A DNA stretch of 64,000 nt, taken from contig CM076956.1 of the NCBI GenBank assembly GCA_039566865.1, forward strand, positions 8,691,511 through 8,755,510, read 5' to 3'. Position numbers and translations under genes: made by a program. Position 1 is the stretch's first letter. Each line of letters begins with the position of its first letter. The notes under the pieces are model-generated. The model did no database searches, was not told the DNA's origin, and saw nothing but the letters and a program-made list of their open reading frames with translations. The DNA comes from Aurelia coerulea (lineage: Eukaryota > Cnidaria > Scyphozoa > Semaeostomeae > Ulmaridae). This document shows, piece by piece, positions 50,700-61,100 of the stretch.

Positions 50700-52030
50700 G
50701 GTATGTAGATGGATTGAAAATCCTCAGTTATTGCTGTTTGATGTGGATATCGTATGCGGAGTAAAGATGGCTTCAAGTATGTCAAGAACGAGGAATCAAC
50801 ATTTAGCTTTCATAGTTTGATTCGCAAGTGTATTGTAAGTGCAATGTTGGGTTATTTTGTTCAATTCAGTTTTAGTAGGTTGGTCAGGAGTAAGCCTGAG
50901 GATTCACTACTTGGTCGTGACTTTCCTCTATATTTTATGCATTTTTGTCCACTTTAGATTTAATCCCTGCATTAGTGAACATTTAGCTATGAACTTTACA
51001 TTGTTCAGAAATTTTTAGGTATCTATGTGCCCCTACAAAAATATCCAAGGCAGCAAAGCTCCAACTATACCATTTTAAACTCGCCTGCTGGGTGACTGGT
51101 AAAATTCCTCCTTTTGAGAAAATGATTGAAGCAAGATATGTTTTAACCATCTAATTTGATCGAAATATTACCTTCGTCTTTCTCTTTTTCTTCCAGAGGA
51201 TTTTAAGATCTATTCAGGCTTATTGTAATTAAATATTTGTCAGGATGGTGGTGTCGTTTTGCAAACAACTTCTTTGTGAAAATTTGGCTCTGTTACGAAA
51301 ATTCTTACTCTGCTCATGTTGCCATTTAATATTGATATTAATGTTTTGGATTTTTTATTTGCATGCATGCCACTTTATTTCTTTTTAACTAATTTAGGAC
51401 ATTTTCACGAGGCAGCCATTGTCATGAAAAGGTACAAAAATAGCCCTGGCCTCGGTATGTTTATCATAGAACAGAACAACTAATAAACTTAACGAGGCAT
51501 GCAGCACAAGTTTCGAGTCTCGAAGATAATACTGTTTTAACCTTCCCCTTGAAATGTTTTCGTAAGTGCTGCCAGCTTAGGCCAAAAACAAACTGGCAAC
51601 CATGTGAAAGTGATTCCTGTCTGAATGAAGAACTCTTTGCGAACTTAGTTTTTTGTGCAGAGGGGTTTAAATTGACTCGTAAATTCTTGCTATAGTTAAA
51701 GACCCATTGCGAACCAAGATTCTTTGCGGGCACGCTACAATTATAGAATGGTAAACGGAAACTGTAGGTGCACAGTGACAGAACAGTTTCCATCAATTCA
51801 ACTACTGCTGCGTGGATCCATGGTGTCTGCTTAGGCCAAATTTGATTTTCAGACAGTTTGAAACTCCAGTGTGCCCGAAAAGGACCCTAGGCAAGAATGT
51901 CTCTTCAACGTTTAATTTATTATTTCTTTGGAAATGTAGTAGATCCGAAATTTATTTAAACGAGTAGAACTGTGTTAGAAACGTTTATTTCAGGACTTTG
52001 TTGAAAGACTGGTTTAAACTTCGCTGAATC
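50700..52030. other. 3' flank of the CUB gene
   Basis: No further gene is supported; no clear AATAAA signal was chosen. An older TIR copy lies at 51701-51904. Confidence 0.45.
51701..51904. repeat. Second copy of the outer TIR family of 3219-3800
   Basis: Shares TTCTTTGCGGG at the left, the GCTTAGGCCAAATTTGATTT centre and CCCGAAAAGGACCCTAGGC at the right with the element at 3219-3800, but lacks the Harbinger-like insertion. Confidence 0.5.
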
Positions 52031-52035
52031 TCAAT

Positions 52036-52510
52036 AGCTAACATAGGGCTCAAATCTTTAAGAAGGTCGGTGTAAAATTATATTACAGTTTTCTTTGAAA
52101 TAAATGGCTCGAAAGGAACTTGGGGTTTTTTGCCGTAAGTTTGCTGTGGAAATTTATTGATATCTTGATTTGTTTTAAAATGGCGGTATTTATTAAATAT
52201 GAGGCTATGACGTCATCAAATTTCTAAATCCTAAACCAGGAGAGCTACAGATTTCTGCTTACCACCATATTGTAGACCTTCATAAACTATGGTTTTCTTG
52301 AAGGTTATATCATTTTTCCTCTATTGGTTTAGGATTTACGATGATCTAAATTTTTTCAAAATTTTCCATGAATTTTTTCAAAAATAATCAAATTGCCGCC
52401 ATTTTGAAAGAAATCAAGATATCAAAAAATTTCCACGGCAAATTTACAGCAAATTGCCATAAGTTCTTTTTCACCTTTTTAAAGATTTGAAAGATTTGAG
52501 CCCTATGCTA
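52036..52510. mobile_element. Foldback element, CATAGG family, divergent copy
   Basis: Arms CATAGGGCTCAAATCTTTAA and AAGATTTGAGCCCTATG. ATGACGTCATCAAATTT is in the centre, as in the other copies. The target duplication is unclear. Confidence 0.6.
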
Positions 52511-52548
52511 ATGAAATCAGACAATTAACTGAAGCATGATTAGAAGAA

Positions 52549-52700
52549 TAGACGATTACGCTAAAGATGGTGGCGAGGAAATTTTTACCAAGATGCATTG
52601 CGTTCGAATTAAGAATCGTTAACGCTCCTATAGGGATTCGATTAAAGAATGCAATGCATCTTGGTAAAAGTTCCTTGCCGCCATCTTTAACGATTGTCTT
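52549..52700. mobile_element. Short hairpin TIR element
   Basis: Arms AGACGATTACGCTAAAGATG and CATCTTTAACGATTGTCT, continuing through ACCAAGATGCATTGC and its complement. About 150 bp with a short loop. Confidence 0.65.
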
Positions 52701-53076
52701 TTGGATTGGAAACTATTGCCATCTATTACAAAAAAGTCAAGTTTAATCTCTAATTATTTACTATGTAATGTGTATTTATATTTGAAGCTCTTTAGTTTAG
52801 AACATCTTGTAATTTACTTGTCACTATTCCTAATTTCAAGTTTATGGTTTTGGAATCAAATGGTCTATCGCTATCTTTTCCTGCCTATGATGATAGTAAT
52901 AAATAAATAATAATTGGTACCTGATGTGTTATAATGCTCGTCCGAAAAACGCGGGAAAGGGTGCCTTTCGTTTCTTCAAAGAAGGCACGGACATGGAAAA
53001 TTTCTCAAATTGATTTTGTAACGAGTCAAACAACTCAGCAAAACAGTACTAAACGGGGTAGACATTCGGGAGCAGG

Positions 53077-53489
53077 AAGGCTATACCTTTTGCTTTTTTC
53101 CAAAAATAGGCCCTTCCTGGAAATCCTGACTTTAGGCAAAAAAATAAGGCTATACCCTTTCCTTTTTCCCAAAAATAGGCCCTTTGTGGAAAAATGATTT
53201 TAAGCCAAAAAGGAAGGCTGTACCCTTTGCTTTTTTCCAAAAAAAGCCCTTTTTGAAAGACCGAATTTTGGTCAAAAAGTAAGGCTATACCCTTTGCTTT
53301 TTTCCAAAAATAGGCCCTTTTTTGAAAGACCGATTCTTGGTCAAAAAGTAAGGCTATACCCTTTGCCTTTTTCCAAAAATAGGCACTTTTTTGAAAGAAC
53401 GATTTTTGGTCAAAAAGTAAGGCTATACCCTTGGCTTTTTTCCAAAAATAGGCCCTTTTTTGAAATACCGATTTTTGGTATAAAAGTAA
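53077..53489. repeat. 69-bp satellite, left block
   Basis: About six monomers starting near AAGGCTATACCCTTTGC. The first is GGAAGGCTATACCTTTTGC at 53077. These edge monomers are more divergent than those further right. The block is separated from the main array by the foldback 53490-55159. Confidence 0.9.
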
Positions 53490-55159
53490 AGATAAGGCTC
53501 AAATCCTTACTGGTTGCCAGAGCATGCGGAAATCATCCAATTTCATGCTTGTCAGCCAATGAGATCACCGCTTTCTAGCCCCTGGAGACAAAATCGGTCG
53601 TTTGAGGTAAATTTTCTAGTACCCTCACTAAAACTGAAATGGATGCTAAAATACTTCAGTTATTTGCAATTTTTTTTGATAAATCAGTTGTGGGGATGTC
53701 CGTCCAGAGTTGTTTACATGTTTAGGCACACAGCTTGTTTGGGGCCGGAGCTGTGTTCATTTTCCGGTCGAAGAATATTGACCTTCGTTGAAATATCTAT
53801 AGAAATCGCTACAAATGAGATATACAGATAAGAATTTCAGCGATTATGCATACTGACCTGAGCAATAACCCAAACTCCTTCACTGCTATCATATCTCAAA
53901 ATTGGAGGCAATTTCTAATGATTTCTGGCAGAGATATCATTTGGGCCTAAGATTGTCCTCGCTTAAAACCCATTCCATTGCACTTAAAAAGTTATGGTAA
54001 AATTCTAGAGCTAAATAATGCACTTACCCATGACTCAGGCACCAGTTTGACTTCGTTTGCCTTTTTAACATTAGCAAATTTTTATAAGAAACGACCAGTT
54101 GTGGGCGAATTGCAAAAACTTTCCTCGGTCCATATTTTTCTCTGCACAGTCTATCCGCTTCAAACAACAAACAGTGAACTTTGTATCATAAAAGTCTTGC
54201 ATCACAAAACATTCCTATAGAACGATTCCATGCACCTTAGCGAGGCACTCGTGAATTGTTTTCACGCATTTCGTTCTTTTCGTTCTTATTTCAATCAATG
54301 CAAAACATAAAAAGAACAAAACATCATTTTGGGTTCGCTAAAAAAGATACCCGGTTTTGCTCTTTTGCTTGTTTGCATTGACTGATTGAACCAAATGCGT
54401 GAAAACAATTCACGAGTGCCTCGCTAAGGTGCATGGAATCGTTCTATAGGAATGTTTTGTGATGCAAGACTTTTATGATACAAAGTTCACTGTTTGTTGT
54501 TTGAAGCGGATAGACTGTGCAGAGAAAAATATGGACCGAGGAAAGTTTTTGCAATTCGCCCACAACTGGTCGTTTCTTATAAAAATTTGCTAATGTAAAA
54601 AAGGCAAACGAAGTCAAACTGGTGCCTGAGTCATGGGTAAGTGCATTATTCAGCTCTAGAATTTTACCATAACTTTTTAAGTGCAATGGAATGGGTTTTA
54701 AGCGAGGACAAGCTTAGGCCCAAATGATATCTCTGCCAGAAATCATTAGAAATTGCCTCCAATTTTGAGATATGATAGCAGTGAAGGAGTTTGGGTTATT
54801 GCTCAGGTCAGTATGCATAATTGCTGAAATTCTTATCTGTATATCTCATTTGTAGCGATTTCTATAGGCAAATATTCTTCGACCGGAAAATGAACGCAGC
54901 TCCGGCCCCAAACAAGCTATGTGCCTAAACATGTAAACAACTCTGGACGGACATCCCCACAACTGATTTATTAAAAAAATTGCAAATAACTGAAGTATTT
55001 TAGCATCCATTTCAGTTTTAGTGAGGGTACTAGAAAATTTACCTCAAACGACCGATTTTGTCTCCAGGGGCTAGAAAGCGGTGATCTCATTGGCTAACAA
55101 GCATGAAATTGGATGATTTCCGCATGCTCTGGCAACCAGTAAGGATTTGAGCCTTATCT
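53490..55159. mobile_element. 1.67-kb foldback element inserted in the satellite
   Basis: Ends are AGATAAGGCTCAAATCC and its exact complement. The arms, about 780 bp each (53490-54271 and about 54392-55159), are nearly identical inverted copies around a non-matching centre of about 120 bp. TATAAAAGTAA is duplicated at 53479-53489 and 55160-55170, and the sequence on either side is satellite monomer, so it inserted into the array. An 80-codon frame (53978-54220 on plus, 54444-54686 on minus) is present once per arm; it has no recognised domain and may be chance. The superfamily is not known. Confidence 0.85.
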
Positions 55160-55170
55160 TATAAAAGTAA

Positions 55171-58100
55171 GGCTATACCCTTTGCTTTTTTCCAAAAATA
55201 GGCCCTTTTTGGAAATACCGATTTTTGGTCGAAAGGTAAGGCTATACCCTTTGCTTTTTTCCAAAAATATGCCCTTTTTTAAAGACCGATTTTTGGTCGA
55301 AAAGTAAGGCTTAACCCTTTGCTTTTTTCCAAAATTAGGCCCCTCCTGGAAATACTGACTTTAGGTCAAAAAATAAGGCTGTACCCTTTGCTTTTTTCCA
55401 AAAATAGGCCCTTTTTTGAAAGACCGAATTTTGGACAAAAAGTAAGGCTATACCCTTTGCTTTTTTCGAAAAAATAGGCCCTTTTTTGGAAATACCGAAT
55501 TTCGGTCAAAAAGTAAGGCTATACCCATTGCTTTTTTCCAAAAATATGCCCTTTTTTAAAGACCGATTCTTGGTCAAAAAGTAAGGCTATACCCTTTGCT
55601 TTTTTCCAAAAATAGGCCCTTTTTGGAAATACCTATTTTTGGTCAAAAAGTAAGGCTATACCCTTTGTTTTTTTCCAAAAATAGGCCCTTTTTGAAATAC
55701 CGATATTTTGGTCAAAAAGTAAGGCTATACCCATTGCTTTTTTCCAAAAATATGCCCTTTTTTAAAGACCGATTCTTGGTCAAAAAGTAAGGCTATACCC
55801 TTTGCTTTTTCCCAAAAATAGGCCCTTTGTGGAAAAATGATTTTAGGCCAAAAAGGAAGGCTGTACCCTTTGCTTTTTTCCAAAAAAAGCCCTTTTTGAA
55901 AGACCGATTTTTGGTCAAAAAGTAAGGCTATACCCTTTGCTTTTTTCCAAAAATAGGCCCTTTTTGGAAATACCGATTTTTGGTCGAAAAGTAAGGCTAT
56001 ACCCTTTGCTTTTCTCCAATAATAGGCCCTCTTTGGAAATACCGATTTTTGGTCGAAAAGTAAGGCTATACCCTTTGGTTTTTCCAAAAATAGGCCTATT
56101 TTGGAAATACCGATTATTGGCCTAAAAGTAAGGCTATATCCTTTGCTTTTTTCCAAAAATAGGCCCTCTTTGGAAATACCGATTTTTGGTCGAAAAGTAA
56201 GGCTATACCCTTTGGTTTTTCCAAAAATAGGCCCTTTTTGGAAATACCGATTTTTGGTCAAAAAGTAAGGCTATACCCTTTGCCTTTTTCCAAAAATAGG
56301 CCCTTTTTGGAAAGAACTATTTTTGGTCAAAAAGGAAGGCTATACCCTTGGCTTTTTTCCAAAAATAGGCCCTTTTTGAAAGACCGAATTTTGGTCAAAA
56401 AGTAAGGCTATACCCATTGCTTTTTTCCAAAAATATGCCCTTTTTTAAAGACCGATTCTTGGTCAAAAAGCAAGGCTATACCCTTTGCTTTTTCCCAAAA
56501 ATAGGCCCTTTGTGGAAAAATGATTTTAGGCCAAAAAGGAAGGCTGTACCCTTTGCTTTTTTCCAAAAAAGCCCTTTTTGAAAGACCGAATTTTGGTCAA
56601 AAAGTAAGGCTATACCCTTTGCTTTTTTCCAAAAATAGGCCCTTTTTTGAAAGACCGAATTTTGGTCAAAAAGTAAGGCTATACCCGTTGTTTTTTCCAA
56701 AAATAGGCCCTTTTTGGAAATACCGATTTTTGGTCGAAAAGTAAGGCTATACCCTTTGCTTTTTTTCAAAAATAGGCCCTTTTTTGAAAGAACGATTTTT
56801 GGTCAAAAAGTAAGGCTATACCCTTGGCTTTTTTCCAAAAATAGGCCCTTTTTGGAAATACCGATTTTTGGTCAAAAAGTACCCTTTGCTTTCTTCCAAA
56901 AATAGGCCCTTTTTTGAAAAACCGAATTTTTGTCAAAAAGTAAGGCTATACCCTTGGCTTTTTTCCAAAAATAGGCCCTTTTTGAAAGACCGAATTTTGG
57001 TCAAAAAGTAAGGCTATACCCTTTGTTTTTTCCAAAAATAAGCCCTTTTTGGAAATACCGATTTTTGGTCAAAAAGTAAGGCTATACCCTTTGCTTTTTT
57101 CAAAAAATAGGACCTTTTTGGAAATACCGATTTTTGGTCGAAAAGTAAGGCTATACCCTTTGCTTTTCTCCAAAAATAGTCCCTTTTTGGAAATACCGAT
57201 TATTGGTCGAAAAGTAAGGCTATACCCTTTGCTTTTTTCCAAAAATAGGACCTTTTTGGAAATACTGATTTTTGGTCGAAAAGTAAGGCTATACCCTTTG
57301 CTTTTCTCCAAAAATAGGCTTTCTTTGGATATACCGATTTTTGGTCGAAAAGTAAGGCTATACCCTCTGGTTTTTTCCAAAAATAGGCCCTTTTTGGAAA
57401 TACCGATTATTGGTCGAAAAGTAAGGCTATACCCTTTGTTTTTTTCCAAAAATAGGCCCTTTTTTGAAAGACCGAATTTTGGTCAAAAAGTAAGGCTATA
57501 CCCGTTGTTTTTTCCAAAAATAGGCCCTTTTTGGAAATACCAATTTTTGGTCGAAAAGTAAGGCTATACCCTTTGCTTTTCTCCAATAATAGGCCCTCTT
57601 TGGAAATACCGATTTTTGGTCGAAAAGTAAGGCTATACCCTTTGCTTTTCTCCAAAAATAGGCCCTCTTTGGAAATACCGATTTTTGGTCGAAAAGTAAG
57701 GCTATACCCTTTGGTTTTTCCAAAATTAGGCCCTTTTTGGAAATACCGATTTTTGGTCAAAAAGTAAGGCTATACCCTTTGCCTTTTTCCAAAAATAGGC
57801 CCTTTTTGGAAAGACCGATTTTTGGTCAAAAAGTAAGGCTATACCCTTTGCTTTTTTCCAAAAATAGGCCCTTTTTTGAAAGACCGATTTTTGGTCAAAA
57901 AGTAAGGCTATACCCTTTGCTTTTTTCTAAAAATAGGCCCTTTTTTGAAAGACCGATTTTTGGTCAAAAAGTAAGGCTATACCCTTTGCTTTTTTCCAAA
58001 AATAGGCCCTTTTTGGAAATACCAATTTTTGGTCGAAAAGAAAGGCTATACCCTTTGCTTTTCTCCAATAATAGGCCCTCTTTGGAAATACCGATTTTTG

Positions 58101-61100
58101 GTCGAAAAGTAAGGCTATACCCTTTGCTTTTTTCCAAAAATAGGCCCTTTTTGGAAATACCGATTTTTGGTCGAAAAGTAAGGCTATACCCTTTGCTTTT
58201 TTTCAAAAATAGGCCCTTTTTTGAAAGACCGATTTTTGGTCAAAAAGTAAGGCTATACCCTTTGCTTTTTTCCAAAAATAGGCCCTTTTTGGAAATACCG
58301 ATTTTTGGTCGAAAAGTAAGGCTATACCCTTTGGTTTTTCCAAAAATAGGCCCTTTTTGGAAATACTGATTTTTGGTCAAAAAGTAAGGCTATACCCTTT
58401 GCCTTTTTCCAAAAATAGGCCCTTTTTGGAAATACCTATTTTTGGTCAAAAAGTAAGGCTATACCCTTGGCTTTTTTCCAAAAATAGGCCCTTTTTGAAA
58501 GACCGAATTTTGGTCAAAAAGTAAGGCTATACCCATTGCTTTTTTCCAAAAATATGCCCTTTTTTAAAGACCGATTCTTGGTCAAAAAGTAAGGCTATAC
58601 CCTTTGCTTTTTCCCAAAAATAGGCCCTTTGTGGAAAAATGATTTTAGGCCAAAAAGGAAGGCTATACCCTTTGCTTTTTTCCAAAAAAAGCCCTTTTTG
58701 AAAGACCGAATTTTGGTCAAAAAGTAAGGCTATACCCTTTGCTTTTTTCCAAAAATAGGCCCTTTTTGGAAATACCGATTTTTGGTCGAAAAGTAAGGCT
58801 ATACCCTTTGCTTTTCTCCAATAATAGGCCCTCTTTGGAAATACCGATTTTTGGTCGAAAAGTAAGGCTATACCCTTCGGTTTTTCCAAAAATAGGCCCA
58901 TTTTGGAAATACCGATTTTTGGTCGAAAAGTAAGGCTATACCCTTTGCTTTTTTCCAAAAATAGGCCCTTTTTTGAAAGACCGAATTTTGGTCAAAAAGT
59001 AAGGCTATACCCTTTGCTTTTTTCCAAAAATAGGCCCTTTTTGGAAATACCGATTTTTGGTCAAAAAGTAAGGCTATACCCTTTGCTTTTTTCCAAAAAG
59101 AGGACCTTTTTGGAAATACCGATTTTTGGACGAAAAGTAAGGCTATACCCTTTGCTTTTCTCCAAAAATAGGCCCTCTTTGGAAATACCGATTTTTGGTC
59201 GAAAAGTAAGGCTATACCCTTTGGTTTTTTCCAAAAATAGGCCCTTTTTGGAAATACCGATTATTGGTCGAAAAGTAAGGCTATACCCTTTGTTTTTTTC
59301 CAAAAATAGGCCCTTTTTGGAAATACCGATTTTTGGTCAAAAAGTAAGGCTATACCCTTTGCTTTTTTCTAAAAATAGGCCCTTTTTTGAAAGACCGATT
59401 TTTGGTCAAAAAGTAAGGCTATACCCTTTGCTTTTTTCCAAAAATAGGCCCTTTTTGGAAATACCGATTTTTGGTCGAAAAGTAAGGCTATACCCTTTGC
59501 TTTTTTCCAAAAATAGGCCCTTTTTGAAAGACCGATTCTTGGTCAAAAAGTAAGGCTATACCCTTGGCTTTTTTCCAAAAATAGGCCCTTTTTGAAAGAC
59601 CGAATTTTGGTCAAAAAGTAAGGCTATACCCTTTGCTTTTTTCCAAAAATAGGCCCTTTTTGGAAATACCGATTCTTGGTCAAAAAGTAAGGCTATACCC
59701 TTTGCTTTTTCCCAAAAATAGGCCCTTTGTGGAAAAATGATTTTAGGCCAAAAAGGAAGGCTGTACCCTTTGCTTTTTTCCAAAAAAGCCCTTTTTGAAA
59801 GACCGAATTTTGGTCAAAAAGTAAGGCTATACCCTTTGCTTTTTTTCAAAAATAGGCCCTTTTTTGAAAGAACGATTTTTGGTCAAAAAGTAAGGCTATA
59901 CCCTTTGCTTTTTTCCAAAAATAGGCCCTTTTTGGAAATACCGATTTTTGGTCGAAAAGTAAGGCTATACCCTTTGTTTTTTCCAAAAATAGGCCATTTT
60001 TGGAAATACCGATTTTTGGTCGAAAAGTAAGGCTATACCCTTTGCTTTTTTCCAAAAATAGGCCCTTTTTGGAAATACCTATTTTTGGTCAAAAAGTAAG
60101 GCTATACCCTTGGCTTTTTTCCAAAAATAGGCCCTTTTTGAAAGACCGAATTTTGGTCAAAAAGTAAGGCTATACCCATTGCTTTTTTCCAAAAATATGC
60201 CCTTTTTGGAAATACCGATTTTTGGTCAAAAAGTAAGGCTATACCCTTTGCTTTTTCCCAAAAATAGGCCCTTTGTGGAAAAATGATTTTAGGCCAAAAA
60301 GGAAGGCTGTACCCTTTGCTTTTTTCCAAAAAAGCCCTTTTTGAAAGACCGATTTTTGGTCAAAAAGTAAGGCTATACCCTTTGCTTTTTTCCAAAAATA
60401 GGCCCTTTTTTGAAAGACCGAATTTTGGTCAAAAAGTAAGGCTATACCCTTTGTTTTTTCCAAAAATAGGCCCTTTTTGGAAATACCGATTTTTGGTCAA
60501 AAAGTAAGGCTATACCCTTTGCTTTTTTTCAAAAATAGGCCCTTTTTTGAAAGACCGATTTTTGGTCAAAAAGTAAGGCTATACCCTTGGCTTTTTTCCA
60601 AAAATAGGCCCTTTTTGGAAATACCGATTTTTGGTCAAAAAAAGTACCCTTTGCTTTCTTCCAAAAATAGGCCCTTTTTTGAAAAACCGAATTTTTGTCA
60701 AAAAGTAAGGCTATACCCTTTGGTTTTTTCCAAAAATAGGCCCTTTTTGAAAGACCGAATTTTGGTCAAAAAGTAAGGCTATACCCTTTGTTTTTTCCAA
60801 AAATAGGCCCTTTTTGGAAATACCGATTTTTGGTCAAAAAGTAAGGCTATACCCTTTGCTTTTTTCCAAAAAGAGGACCTTTTTGGAAATACCGATTTTT
60901 GGACGAAAAGTAAGGCTATACCCTTTGCTTTTCTCCAAAAATAGGCCCTTTTTGGAAATACCGATTATTGGTCGAAAAGTAAGGCTATACCCTTTGCTTT
61001 TTTCCAAAAAGAGGACCTTTTTGGAAATACTGATTTTTGGTCGAAAAGTAAGGCTATACCCTTTGCTTTTCTCCAAAAATAGGCTTTCTTTGGAAATACC

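Noticed and set aside
50377..50820. Overlapping frames on both strands at the CUB gene tail
   Set aside because: They are shadows of the GC-rich coding minisatellite; only the frame encoding PYPGAA joins in phase to exon 48277-48582.
53978..54220. 80-codon frame in each arm of the satellite foldback as a gene
   Set aside because: Its duplication follows from the inverted arms; no domain, and conservation cannot be judged from two copies that are parts of one palindrome.
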